Of a DNA stretch of 64,000 nt, positions 23,244 through 34,137 are shown one piece after another. A program made the translations under genes and the position numbers. The stretch's first letter is position 1, and every line of letters begins with the position of its first letter. The DNA is from Adiantum capillus-veneris (Eukaryota > Streptophyta > Polypodiopsida > Polypodiales > Pteridaceae), in the NCBI GenBank assembly GCA_014529385.2, contig CM043958.1, positions 88,803,025 through 88,867,024 on the forward strand, in the 5' to 3' direction. Below the pieces are notes generated by a model. The model did no database searches, was not told where the DNA came from, and saw only the letters and a program-made list of their open reading frames with translations.

Positions 23244-23658
23244 TCAAGCACGGGGAGTAAACATGCAACATTTAATTAACACAAGCCTGATTTCAATGAA
23301 TAGTGTACCACGTCTTGACTTGTTTTCAGAATTTAATTCATGTTTATCAAAGAGGAGTGAGGTCCGTTCGGAGTCAATATCACCAACCTTCCTTTGTTTT
23401 GCACTAGCCCTTGTGTTGGGACTGGTTTTGTACACCAACTCTATTTCTTGGGGGGATGGAGTAGAAACACCTTTGTTGTGGCTTTTTCCAAGGGAAGGCA
23501 TTCTCTCCTTGGCCTTCAATTTTAGTTTGCATGATGAAGGTGACGCTCTGCTGGCAGTAGCTCCCTTGGCCTTTGGGATTCTCATGGTTGGATAACTAAC
23601 ATGAGAGAGTAGAGGTACTGCAAGCGCATGTAATGTTGAGGGGGGGGGGGGGGGGGGG

Positions 23659-23717
<59 letters not shown>

Positions 23718-24205
23718 CGAAATTGCACAAGGGGATGAGTGAGAGAGCATGATATGCAGTTTGAGTTCAAATGCAGTGCAAAAACTTTGGAACCACTAAT
23801 CCACTCATGACACCACTACTCTCAGACGGGATAACCCATTATGAAACTGTACAAAGAGTTCTTATAGAAATACCATTATATCTAGAAAAAATAGAAACAC
23901 AAACACCATTTGCCTCCAAACTTTTCCTCCAAAGTACCAAATAGGTGGAAAAGAATTGGCCCTTTTTTTGGACCACCAACTTTTGCTTTAGCCTTTTGGC
24001 CCTTGGTAAGTTCTTTAGGACACTCTCCTGTGTCTAGGAAACTCATGATGTCAAACATAGCGTCAATACCTTGGAAGAGAGGTAGCTTTAATTTGATTGG
24101 TCCTACTGGAACATCTTCTAGCCTCTCCCTTGCTAAAGCATATGCCTCTTGTACATCTTGAAATTTTCCTAAAAGCTCCTTGACCTTGCATAGGTGGTCT
24201 ATCAA
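23244..24205 (-). other. Two unrecognised minus-strand open segments, possibly upstream exons
   Basis: 23882-24205 encodes a helical, basic peptide (KVKELLGKFQDVQEAYALARERL, then LTKGQKAKAKVGG). 23244-23600 encodes a Ser/Lys-rich peptide (KLKLKAKERMPSLGKSHNKG). Both lie upstream on the same strand of the unrecognised gene at 19.4-22.8 kb and may be its 5' exons. No known domain is visible. They are separated by the G/GA microsatellite. Confidence 0.3.
23640..23715. repeat. Poly-G followed by (GA)n
   Basis: About 22 G then (GA)n to 23715. Pro/Ser/Leu frames across it are artefacts. Confidence 0.97.
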
Positions 24206-24304
24206 GCTATGATTTTTACAAGCCCAAGTTCCTTATATGCATTTTATTAAAAGCATGGTATCACCAAATACATTTAATTGTTGAATACCTTGTTTCACAC
24301 ACCA

Positions 24305-25070
24305 CTCTAACAAGAGTTAAGGCTACATATTATGTCTCATTGTAGTCATTGGCAAGATATGATCACTAAAAAATACCTTTTTCCATTGCTTGTTGAAGAT
24401 GACAATGCCATCTATAGCCTTGTCCACCACTATCCTCTTGTAGGCTTCATCAAAGTAGAATCTAGAGTGAACCCCCTCAATCTTAGGGACTTCCAACATA
24501 GGGTTTACCTCTTTATTATTTGGCATGATCTTCAGCTTCTTTTTGTAGTGGTGATGAGTGAGAATGCCTCTCAGACTAGATCTTGTGGAGCTCTCTACTT
24601 TCATTGTGAAATCAAACTCTTGCAATCTTGTGAGCCATTTGGAAATCCTAGAAGAAACATCCATGTGTTGCAGCACATAGGAAACACGTTCCCCATTGTT
24701 ACAATTATGAATGGTCTAGATAGTAAATAAGAACAAAACATGGTAGTAACAAACATTAATTCATGCACCATATGGTCTACTGCTATGTATCCCTTCTCTG
24801 ATGGATTCATCATGCGACTAGAGAAGTACATAGGATGCATGAAAGAAGTTTGAGGAGCGCATGTAAGTGCGACACTTTTGCATTAGTACAACCCTAAGTG
24901 TGTCATTGCCCACACTAGGGTTAACATAAAATGGCTTGTCCCACTTCGGAGGTGCAATGGTGGAGAGTGAGGCTAGAATTTGTTTTAACCTCATTGAATT
25001 GCTGCTCATTTTCTTCACTCCAAGTGAAAATGGGTAACTTGATGCAAAGGGAGAACCACTTGAGAGAGTA
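24305..25070 (-). pseudogene. gypsy D: end of RT, first RNase H, start of second RNase H
   Basis: On the minus strand from 25070: the connection (FTWSEENEQQFNEVK), RNase H 1 (FYVNPSVGNDTLRVVLMQK; catalytic Asp position replaced), AVDHMVHELMF and RISKWLTRLQEFDFTMKVES, then the beginning of a second RNase H (SRFYFDEAYKR, where DGA has become DEA). Motif order equals gypsy A at 2450-3180. Frame changes occur near 24940 and 24830. At 25070 the frame is cut by the 4171-bp insertion and resumes at 29242. Confidence 0.85.
25066..25070. repeat. Target-site duplication, left copy (GAGTA)
   Basis: GAGTA directly before TGTAAAG. The right copy is at 29242-29246. Confidence 0.85.
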
Positions 25071-26174
25071 TGTAAAGTCCCCAACCCGCCAATACCAAGA
25101 TCGGGATGGAATCCTTGACAAGTCTCTAGGTCTTATAAAAGTTAGAGTCTCTAAATAAGAAAAATCCAAGGAATAGACCTTTACCATTGGCAATGTCTTG
25201 GGTCTATAGCCTTAGAAGCATACCTAGTCCTGTCTTGCAGCAAAAACAGGACAACGTATTCAAACGGCTTACAAAAAAATTCTTATTCCGGCCCTATAAC
25301 TTCTTCATTCAGATTATGGTTTCCTTACCCAACGCTTTTTTCCCCCTAACATATGTGAGGGCATAGTCGTTGGTGGATTCCTCTTCCAAGTGAAGAAGTT
25401 TCTAAAATGTTTTAGTGCGCGGAAATGGATAGTTACCTGACCAATCAGGTCCACCCGTCCATGATTGACAACCTTAGTAAATCCCCACTTACCACCCCAC
25501 ACTCACACATGATTCTTTTGTTATTTAATTACTACCACGTTCTTATCACAATTAAAATAATGATTCCTTTTATCCTGCATAACAGAATTTTATTAAAACA
25601 GCCCTTGAAAACAGTATTAAAAACATTCTTTTAGCAAACAGACATCTTTAAACTAAAGACAGGGTACTGTCAATCAAAACATTATCCATAATAACCATGA
25701 CTAGTACTCTTCTTGTCTCAAGACCACCTTAGGGTGAAAAAACGACACCCATTCCTTATTCACAATCCGGAGTGGATAAATCCCCATCCAAGGTTCCGGG
25801 TGCCCATACACCAAACCAGTTGCCCATACAATCGGGCCGCTCTCCTAGGATAAAAAAACGGTATCCCAACTTATGTAGAAACATCAAGACATGACACGGA
25901 GTAGAAACTCATCGTTCATGGGGGTAACCGACTTATCCGTGGCTAGAAAGCCAATCATTATCATCAAAATATATCAAGGAGTCGGACGTGTCTTGAGACA
26001 AGCTTTCTTAAGGATGATCAATCATATCTTTTCTATTTCAACAAGTTTTAACCCAAACAATTCTTTCCTATATTATAAACAAATGTCCGTTGGAAGTTAC
26101 CTTCCGTTTCAGCCAGTTTATCCTTCCTAACTTTACGTATGCAATGCTTAACTTAAAATGAACTTTAAAAGCTA

Positions 26175-26360
26175 TTAGTGAACATAATAGAAATCCACCT
26201 GGGACTGCTCGTCTATGTGCTGTGGGGCAGGTGCCCGTAGACTCTCCTCTTTTGGCCTATGGCTAGGCCCTGCCATATGGTCATTAGTTGCTTTGTTTCT
26301 CTTGTTACTAACATCCTCTTCTTCAGTTAGAGGATTTTCCTTGGTTCTCTTGGGAGCCAT
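26175..26360 (-). CDS. Small unrecognised ORF within the 4171-bp insertion
   Basis: A 61-codon frame starting MAPKRTKENPLTEEEDV, polar and basic at the start, then HMAGPSHRPKEESLRAPAP. It has a plausible ATG context and lies downstream of the minus-strand TATA box and repeat array. The start resembles the N-terminus of plant gypsy gag proteins, but the frame ends quickly and no gag fold is seen. Function unknown. Confidence 0.35.
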   Translation of the reverse strand: MAPKRTKENPLTEEEDVSNKRNKATNDHMAGPSHRPKEESLRAPAPQHIDEQSQVDFYYVH

Positions 26361-26599
26361 GTCGGCAGCCTTATAAAAAGACTTAACCCATTAGAAGCTT
26401 AATTGAATAGTCTTCTTTTTCCTTGTTTACCCAAAAATAAGGATTTTTGGAATAAGTAGGGATCTTTAGTAGTCGATTTGATAAGATATTCCTTCTATAA
26501 CTTATTTATGCTATAAGTAATTTTTTTCCCACTCTTCAATAAGGATTTTGGACCTCGGTTATTTATTTGGCAATTAAATAAATTCATTTCCTAATTTTC

Positions 26600-28340
26600 A
26601 TTGTCCATTTTATACAAAAATCAGTTATTTTTATTTAAGTAACATACCTAAACTATTTCTCTAAGGTTGGGATATTTATCATGGATTCCTCAAGTTGTAT
26701 TCTTCCTCTGATATTGATATCAAAGGTTTTCGATTTAATTTACTATATTTCCCTTTTTATTTTCTCCTAAAAATAATGTAATTTTACTAGGATATTTAGT
26801 TAAACTAATTTTCTAATGATAACATAATTATCACGGGTTTCCTAAGATCTAATTAACCTCTGATAAATATCTCAATTCAATTTGAATCTATTTGCTAATT
26901 TCTCCTATCTAATTTGTCTTAAAAACAGGGTAATTTAGCTAAAATAATTAGCTAAATTACTCCTTTGAGCCTGTCCTAATTATCAAAAAATTCCTATCAT
27001 CTAATTAACCTCTGATAAAGAACTCAATTCAAGTTGAATCTATTTGCTAATTTCCCTTATTTTAATTGTTCAACAAATAGAGTATTTATGCTAAAGTAAT
27101 TAGCTAGATTACTCATTTATGTTTTTCCTAAATATCAAGATTTTTCTAACATCTAATTAACCTCTGATAAATAACTCAATTCAATTTCAACCTATTTGCT
27201 AGTTTCCCTTATTTAAATTGTCCAAAAAATAGAGTATTTCTGCTAAAGTAATTAGCTAGATTACGTATTTGAGCTTTTACTAATTATCACAGGTTCTCTA
27301 ACACCTAATTAATCTCTTAAAAATAACTTAATTCAATTTGAATCTATTTGCTAATTTCCCTTATTTAAATTGTCCAAAACATAGAGTATTTTTGTTAAAG
27401 TAATTATTTAGATTAATTATCTGAGATTCTCCTAATTATCACAGGTTTCTTATCACTTAATTAACCACTAATAAATATCTCACAGCATTTGAAATCAGTT
27501 TGCTAATTTTTCCTATTTAATTTTCTCAAAAAAAAGAGTATTTCTGATAAAGTAATTAGCTAAATTAATTATCTGAGCTTCTCCTAATTATCACCTGTTT
27601 CTTAACATCTAATTAACTAGTGAGAAATATATCACAGCATTTGCAATCATTTTACTAATTTCCCCTATTTAATTTGATCTAAAAACAGAGTATTTTTGCT
27701 AAAATAATTAGCTAGATTAAATATCTAAGATTATCCTAATTATCATGGGTTTCCTAATACCTAATTAACCATTGACAAATATCTCACAGTATTTGAAATC
27801 AGTTCACTAATTTCCCCTATTTAATTTGATCTAAAAATATAGTATTTCTACTCAAATAATTAGCTAAATTAATTATCTGAGCTTCTACTAATTACAATGG
27901 GTTTCTTAACACCTGATTAACCACTGATAAATATCGTACAGCATTTGAAATCAGTTTACTAATTTTCCTTATTTAATTTTCTCTAGAAATAGAGTATTTT
28001 TGCTAAATAATTAGCTATATTTATTATCTGAGCTTTTTATAATTATCACGGGTTCCTTAGAATCTAATGAACCACCGATAAATATCTCACATCATTTGAA
28101 ATCAGTTTACTAATTTCCTCTATTTAATTTTCTCTAAAAACAGAGTATTTATTCTAAAGTAACTAGGTGAATTAATTATCTGAGCTTCTCCTAATTATAA
28201 TGGGTTCCTTAACACCTAATTAACCAGTGATAAATATCTCACAGCATTTGGGATTAATGTGATTTTTTTCCCTTTTAATTTTCTCTAAAAAATAGTGTAA
28301 TTATGCCTAATTAATTAGGAAAACTACTCAAAAAGTTATA
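26600..28340. repeat. 152-bp tandem array, about 11 units, AT-rich
   Basis: The anchor AATTAACC (or a one-base variant) occurs at 26851, 27003, 27155, 27307, 27459, 27611, 27763, 27915, 28066 and 28218. Successive distances are 152 bases, once 151. Other phrases (TTTGCTAATTTCCC, AGAGTATTT, TAATTAGCTA, TCTGAGCTTCTCCTAATTATCA) repeat in the same phase. A degenerate unit precedes the first anchor, and 28370 shows a trace of another. Confidence 0.93.
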
Positions 28341-28743
28341 GGATAATTTTCCTAGCTTAATGACTGTCTAATGCAGCTTTGATAATTACCTAAACTTAAT
28401 CTAAGCTTAATTAATCTATTTACCATTAATTCATGATTAATTTGGCTAATTTCAGCTCTAATATGATAGGATAATTAATTAGCTTAACATTACTAAGCTT
28501 ACTTACAACAATCATCAAAAAATAATTAATTAAGAGAGGGTTTATGAGTATACATAGGCCTAATCTTTGATTTATTAACAAAATAGCTTGATCTAACCTT
28601 GCTAATTAAGAAGGATTAGACTAATTATCATATAGGTTAATCAACTAGAGATTAATCTCTAATGATTTCTATGTAGTGGTCTCTCTAGATGAGAGAGAGA
28701 GTATCAAGGCTTCGAGTCTGTCCAATTTGTGAAGCAAGGGGTC

Positions 28744-28753
28744 CTATTTATAG
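28744..28753 (-). promoter_or_regulatory. TATA box, minus strand, in the 4171-bp insertion
   Basis: On the minus strand CTATAAATAGGACCCC, about 490 bases from the insertion's minus-strand 5' end, followed by a CT-rich leader (ATACTCTCTCTCTCATC). Suits an LTR promoter with the 152-bp array in the transcribed part. Confidence 0.55.
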
Positions 28754-29241
28754 TTTTCTGGCACTCACAAGCTCTCACAAGTTGTAAAAGGCAGTTGCTT
28801 GCAGCTCAAGCAGTCCCCAACAAGTCAAAAAACACCCCCTGCTGCTAAATGAGTCCCTGGCAGGTCAGTGATGACCTTCCCATTACCTGCCAGCTTTTAA
28901 AATGTCAATTCTGCTATAATTTGACCTATTTTTGCTTAATTGGTAAATATCTTGTAAATATCTGGGAGACCCTTAATAAAGTCTATGCTTAAATAATTAC
29001 TGTAACCCTTCAATTTTTCTTAATAATTTATTTTACATTGAATCTTCCGGAAGGACTAGCGGGGTCAATTTTTGTCCGAATTTAAATTTGGAAATTTCTA
29101 CCCCGGGGTTTGTTGTGCTTAAGATTCCAAAAATACCAATATTTTCCATGGTCGAACAATTCTACATTGCTTTTTCAATAATCATATCAATTTGATTAAG
29201 CTTTATACAATCTTTAAGGTTTCAGAAACTAGAAACCTACA

Positions 29242-29246
29242 GAGTA
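29242..29246. repeat. Target-site duplication, right copy (GAGTA)
   Basis: GAGTA directly after CCTACA. Identical to the left copy at 25066-25070. Confidence 0.85.
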
Positions 29247-30000
29247 AGTGAACCTACTCAAATACCTCACCATCTGAAGAAAAGAGACCAACTGCTTTGT
29301 TGTGGTAGGAGAGGGCAAAGACACCAAGGCTTTAATTTTGCATGGGTCACCTTCAATATCTATATCCTTGGCAAAGATTACATGGCCAAGAAGAGTAACC
29401 TTGCTTTCACCAATGTGGCACTTTTTCATCTTGAGTTAGCCACCCAAAGCTTGCAACCTTGCTAGGGCTTCATAGAATTTCTCTAAATTAAGAGAGCAAG
29501 AGCTATAGATACAAAAGTCATCGATGAAAACAAAAATTGATTTTCCAAAGAATGGTTGAAAGACAAATGTCACATAGCATTGCAAAGTGGTTGGGGCATT
29601 AGAGAGATCAAAAGACATAACTCTAGTAATAAAACATCCCCGTGCTATGATAAATGTTGTCTTCTTTTGATCTTCTTCAATGATGTTGATTTGGAAATAG
29701 CATGAGTAGCCATCACATACCGTGTAGCATTCATGTCTTGCTACCTCATTGAGGATTTCATCTTGGAAGGAAGAGGGAAATGGTCTCTCTTTGTGGTTGC
29801 ATTAGGAGGTTTGTTATCAACACAAACCCCCCACTTACCATTATTCTATGGCTTGACTACCACTAAAGAGACCCACTCTGAGTCTTCAACAAGGTAGGTG
29901 AAACCTGCTTCTAATAGTTTCCTTACCTCCTTGAGCAAGGCCTCTTATTGAATTACTCCTAGCCGCCTGAGTTTTTACACTACATGTTTACTTACCTCCT
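29242..30000 (-). pseudogene. gypsy D reverse transcriptase
   Basis: On the minus strand from about 30000: the leader to RT (KLLEAGF-like), then motifs for PKKNGK-, CVDYRPLN- and YFQI-type boxes in broken frames, SFDLSNAPTTLQCYV, and the catalytic box FVFIDDFCIYS (FIDD intact). An in-frame TAA falls at about 29434, followed by KCHIGESKVTLLGHV and LVSFLQMVRYLSRFTYS, where the 4171-bp insertion begins at 29241. Close motif match to gypsy A. Confidence 0.88.
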
Positions 30001-30863
30001 GGAGTTTAATGTGATTTTGAACTAATGTGATGCCATTATTTTTATCATATTCATCATGAATAGTGTGGTAAAATTACTTAGCATCAACCTATAATCTTCA
30101 CACTCTTTGTCACACAACTCACTAGAGAGCATGCAATGTAGCTTACTGTCTTCTACCAGAGATTGTATACATGGTGACTCCTCTTGGCTTGATGACGATG
30201 CATCAGGTTGCTCCATCTTCTTAGGATATTTGAGAATGACCATCATCACTTTAATACTATTTTCACTTTCTTTAGTCATTGTAGACTCCTCTCCTAAAGT
30301 GGTTGAAGAGTCGCTAAGAAACTCATTTTTAGAGGTTTCTAGATCCATGTTGCATTGTCAACATGTCTTCATGTCATAGAGTATTGGCTTCCCTTTGGCA
30401 TCTTTCATTTGGATTATGTCAATGTCCCAATCTTTCTTAGCTTTCATAACCATAAGCCAAGGCCTCTCCAGAATGATAGGATAGCTCTACCCCTTGTGTG
30501 GCATGACAAACATGTCCACATTCACTTGGGTGGTGAATACTTTTACCCTAATGGAAATCACAATGTCAACACATCAAACTTTGACATTATTTGCCATCTT
30601 AGCTCAACATGGTGCTAGCCTACTCACTTATAAGCCCAAATAGTGCATCATTTTCTCACTCATGATGCATATTTGTGCACCACCATTGATGTAGATTTGG
30701 AGATGTGCTTCCCCTTGATGTAGGCATTTATCATAGGTAATATTTTATCTAGATTACTCCTAGAGATAGCCCCAACTATCTTTGGCTTTGGTCGTCCTGT
30801 GTTGTATCTTGTGCTAACCGTCTTTGTCCACTGCCACCTCATCCTATGTGTAAGTTGGAACAA
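30001..30863 (-). pseudogene. gypsy D protease and PR-RT linker
   Basis: On the minus strand: ILPMINAYIKGKHISK, then in the neighbouring frame DGGAQICIMSEK (protease loop, same as gypsy A) and a PIILERPWLM stretch (ILGRPW counterpart, G to E). The acidic Ser/Glu-rich linker follows (30022-30348), ending with DYRLMLSNFTTLF. Several stops and frame changes. Same family and order as gypsy A 940-1700. Confidence 0.8.
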
Positions 30864-30954
30864 CTAGGGCCAGATAATCTTTGGGCCCTGCATAGAGACA
30901 TATAGAACCAAATTATATGGTTTAAAATATTCATCCAAAGAAAAACATACAATG

Positions 30955-31203
30955 TCACTTGGACGGATTTTTGCTAGGATTTTTACTAGACTCTCCCTTG
31001 GTCTTCATCTTTTCTTCCCTTTGGGAAGCTTCACTATGCTTAGCATGCTTTACTCCCATGGCATCCACCTCTTCTACCTTGGTCTTACCTTTTACCACTC
31101 CTTTAATTTGTTCCTCCACTTTGCCCTTACCTTCAAGACTCATGGCACTTATTACATGGTTGACGGCTGGTGGTGGTTGGAAGGGTGGAATGAGGGATTG
31201 CAA
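30955..31203 (-). pseudogene. Possible gypsy D gag remnant
   Basis: A Lys/Glu-rich 82-codon frame (GKGKVEEQIKGVVKGKTKVEE) directly upstream of the protease on the same strand. Position suggests gag or a gag-pro linker. No zinc knuckle is visible. Confidence 0.35.
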
Positions 31204-31239
31204 AGTTGGTGGCTATGGTTAAACCGGTGGTTGTAGAAT

Positions 31240-31916
31240 TTACATAGGTGGTGCTTATTTGGTGGCCTAGGTGCTATTCACAAAGAGTATATACCAGCAA
31301 ATGGATATGATCCAATCTCCATGATTGGATCTTGGGCATGGCTATTGCAACAATATCACATTGTCGATCTAAGGCACGAGACAAATGCAAGAATAATGAG
31401 CCAAAGCCGGTATGGTTGGATATAAAAGAGTGGACAGGGATCATGCGAGAGGAATAGGAGTGTCCAGATAGGTTTCAAGAGCAGCAAGACATAGCCAGAG
31501 TATACATGGAGTCTATAGGATCTTCTCATCTTGGGAGTGGAGGCTACAAGACTATTCGATGTGAGTTTGTAAGTGTCATACACTGTTTAAATCGCATATG
31601 TACATATGCTTTTCTAATGTTTATATTATGGTTAAGTGTTTATATCATAGGAGCTTACCATGAAGCATCCTTTGACGGGTAGAGAAGAGAAATATGGATT
31701 CAAGCATGGACTATTAGCTCTTCTCTTGTAGCTTCAGGATGAGGGAGAGGTTGTTGACTGGGAGGCCTTACTTTGATCACTATGTTCTATGTATATATTT
31801 TCATCAAGACATGTCTATATAGGTAGTTATGTTTTGGTTCATAGATACTTTTGAATGGTAGCCATGGTTCTAGATATATTCATGTATGTTCAATTTTGGG
31901 TGTGGTTTTGATTATC
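31240..31916. other. No recognised gene
   Basis: Short open frames on both strands without motifs. Flanked by gypsy D and the TTATGG array. Confidence 0.3.
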
Positions 31917-32690
31917 AACATTGTTATGGTTATGGTTATGGTTTTAATTGTGTTATGGTTTTGGTTAAGTTTTTGAATTTGGTTATGGTTATGGTTTTGA
32001 AATCATATTATGGTTATGGTTGTGATAGAATTTGGTTATGTTTATGTCTTTGGGATTTGCTTAACGTTATGGTTATGGTTTTGAAAACCGCTTAAAGTTA
32101 TGGTTATGGTTATGGTTATGGTTTGAGAATTTGGTTATGGTTATGGTTATGGTTTTGGTTATGGTTTGAGAATTTGGTTATGTTTTTGAAATCCTCTTAA
32201 GGTTATGGTTATGGTTTGAGAATTTGGTTATGGTTATGGTTTTGGAATCCACTTAAAGTTATGGTTATGGTTTGAGAATTTAGTTATGGTTATGGTTTTG
32301 GAAACTTCTTAAAGTTATGGTTATGGTTATGGTTTGAGAATTTGTGTATGGTTATGGTTTTAAAATCTACTTAAGGTTGTGGCTATGGTTTGAGAATTTG
32401 GTTATGGTTATGGTTTGGAATCCGCTTAAAGTTGTGGTTATGGTTTGAGAATTTGGTTATGGTTATGGTTTAGGAATCCGCTTAAGGTTACGGTTATGGT
32501 TTTGGAATCCACTTAAGATTATGGTTATGCTTTGAGAACTTGGTTATGGTTATGCTTTTAAAATTTTCTTAAGGTTATGATTATGGTTTGAGAATTTGGT
32601 TATGGTTATGGTTTGAGAATTCAATTATGCTTATGGTTTACGATTTACATGATGGTTATGGTTTACGAGTATTGTTATGGTTATGTTTTT
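31917..32690 (+). repeat. (GGTTAT)n-based satellite with higher-order units
   Basis: Runs of GGTTAT, mostly two to four in a row, alternate with GGTTTGAGAATTT and TTTTGGAATCCGCTTAA spacers, giving irregular higher-order units of roughly 40-70 bases over some 770 bases. Divergence between units is visible throughout. It is not the plant telomere repeat TTTAGGG. Confidence 0.9.
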
Positions 32691-33141
32691 TGAATCTCAT
32701 CATGGCCAATATGTACTCACACAGCTGCTCAATTTTTGAGAAAAATGAAGGTGGACTGCGGTTGCTTTTGCACTCTTTCCTTTGAGCAAAGAGGGCTGCT
32801 TTTGTTGATACAATACATGTAGCACCAGCTACCAACCCTCTCTGATCAAAAAAAATGTAGGTTTTAGCAATAGTATATGCGTCTATATAGCAATTGGTAT
32901 GCCCGTCAATATCCACATGTGGCCACATTGAACTTCACTTATTCACATCATTAAATAAATAAATACATATTTTAAATCAATCCAAGGAAAAAAGTGTCGC
33001 ATCCAAGGACCAAAGTCCCCAAAAAATTTGTGTTTGTTTCTAGGTACACACTCCTCTTTTGGTAATCACTTATACTTTGAGATTTTCGTTGATGATTACT
33101 CATGACATGCATGCATATATCTGCTTAAGTCTAAGTCTAAA
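32691..33141. other. No recognised gene
   Basis: A 90-codon minus-strand frame (32656-32928) partly crosses the satellite and has no recognisable motif. The remainder shows nothing I can support. Confidence 0.3.
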
Positions 33142-33399
33142 GTGTTTATGTGCTTCAATTTTATTTTTTTGTTGAGTAAAAATGTGTTTGGTTGTATTGT
33201 GGGCACCATCTATTCTGATCAAGGGGGGGAGTATATGTCAAAAGAATTTGACGCAGTTTTGGCTAGTCGTGGGATAAAATTCCAATGTATAGTGCCTTAT
33301 ACACCTAAACAAAATGGTGTTCTTAAGAAGAAAAATAGACCACTTATGGAGATGGCACGATATATGGTCCAACTCCAAGCTTTGCCACATGTTGTCTAG
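33142..33399 (+). pseudogene. Ty1/copia integrase core fragment
   Basis: YSDQGGEYMSKEFDAVL, then RGIKFQCIVPYTPKQNGVLKKKNRPLMEMAR is the second half of the copia integrase core: the SDxGGEY motif carries the second catalytic Asp. The catalytic Glu position after QNG (normally QNGVAERKN) is K here. An isolated fragment, upstream of the copia gag at 33.6 kb and not in its proper order. Confidence 0.85.
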
Positions 33400-33604
33400 C
33401 CAGAGACTATTCCTGGCTTGCAACATCGGCTTCTCCTCCGCAGCTACTCCTTCGATATCTATGTGCACAAACGACATGCCTCTTCCAAAAAAAAATCCAT
33501 AATTCTTAGTCTCACTCTCTTGCATTTTCTCTTGAAATTTTTGAGAAAGAAGAGTATTATATCAAGAAGTTTTAGGGCACAAACTTCACAATATAGAAGC
33601 ATCT

Positions 33605-33969
33605 ATGCTTGATGTCTTGGTCAATAAGAGCCTTGCAATGCCATTGAAAGAGCATAAAGAGGGTGTTTACACTAATGATCAATGGGAAGAGCTTGAGGCT
33701 CATGCTATGGGGACCATTCTCTTGCACCATGTTGAGTCCATTATCTTTACAATTATGGACGAGACTCCTGCAAAGGAATTATGGGAGTCATTATGTTTAG
33801 CTTGGGATGGCAAGAGTGCCTCGAACAAAGTTTTTTTTATGAAAAAACTCATGGATTTGAAGATGAAAGAAGGTAACGATGAGTTCACACCTAAATGAGT
33901 TTAACAGTGTGCTCACTCAATTGACATCAAAGGGACTTTAACACTCCCATTAGTTACTATGTCCCTAAG
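33605..33969 (+). pseudogene. Copia gag, N-terminal part, cut by the 5440-bp insertion
   Basis: DQWEELEAHAMGTILLHHVESII, then ETPAKELWESLCLAWDGKSASNKVFFMKKLMDLKMKEG is the copia gag (UBN2) pattern. A TGA at 33897 breaks the frame. The gag continues at 39420 after the short-LTR element. Capsid protein of a Ty1/copia element, degenerate. Confidence 0.8.
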
Positions 33970-33974
33970 GGCAA

Positions 33975-34117
33975 TGAAAGGCCTTGGGAACTGTCGTGTC
34001 TGAATCCTCCACCAAACCTCCCTTTTATAGCCTCCTAGCCCTAGGATCCCTTCTCCACTGGGCAGCCGGCCCTTGGCCAGCAGGTCCTTGACCTCGAGGG
34101 TGGCCCTTGGCCTAACA
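33975..34117 (-). repeat. 3' LTR (143 bp) of the short-LTR element
   Basis: On the minus strand TGTTAGGCCAAGGGCC ... GGCCTTTCA. Contains GGCTATAAAAGGGAGG about 50 bases from its end, so R and U5 together would be very short. Matches the 5' LTR with scattered differences and a 3-base length difference. Confidence 0.88.
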
Positions 34118-34137
34118 TTACTCCCCCCTTGGAGAAG
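34118..34137 (-). promoter_or_regulatory. Polypurine tract of the short-LTR element
   Basis: On the minus strand CTTCTCCAAGGGGGGAGTAA abuts TGTTAGG. Purine core AAGGGGGGAG. Confidence 0.75.

Larger units (their letters stand above)
25071..29241 (-). mobile_element. 4171-bp TG...CA insertion with 5-bp target duplication, probable long solo LTR
   Basis: The insertion begins TGTAAAGTCC at 25071 and ends AACCTACA at 29241 on the plus strand. It is flanked by GAGTA at 25066-25070 and again at 29242-29246. Removing it with one GAGTA reconnects the reverse transcriptase of gypsy D. TG/CA ends with a 5-bp duplication are LTR-retroelement signatures. I find no pair of LTRs inside, so either the whole is one long solo LTR or the second LTR is unrecognisable. 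Orientation is taken from a minus-strand TATA box at 28745 and a small minus-strand ORF. The only other structure seen is a 152-bp array. Confidence 0.8.

Noticed and set aside
26600-28340. CRISPR array
   Set aside because: Units of 152 bp are similar along their full length, with no short repeat and unique spacer pattern, and the DNA is plant nuclear.
25071-29241. DNA transposon
   Set aside because: Terminal inverted similarity is limited to TGTA/TACA, no transposase is seen, and TG...CA with a 5-base duplication fits LTR elements better.
31917-32690. Interstitial telomere
   Set aside because: The hexamer is GGTTAT, not the plant TTTAGGG or the TTAGGG variant, and it is interrupted by regular spacers.
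32656-32928. Minus-strand 90-codon gene
   Set aside because: It overlaps the GGTTAT satellite and shows no motif.
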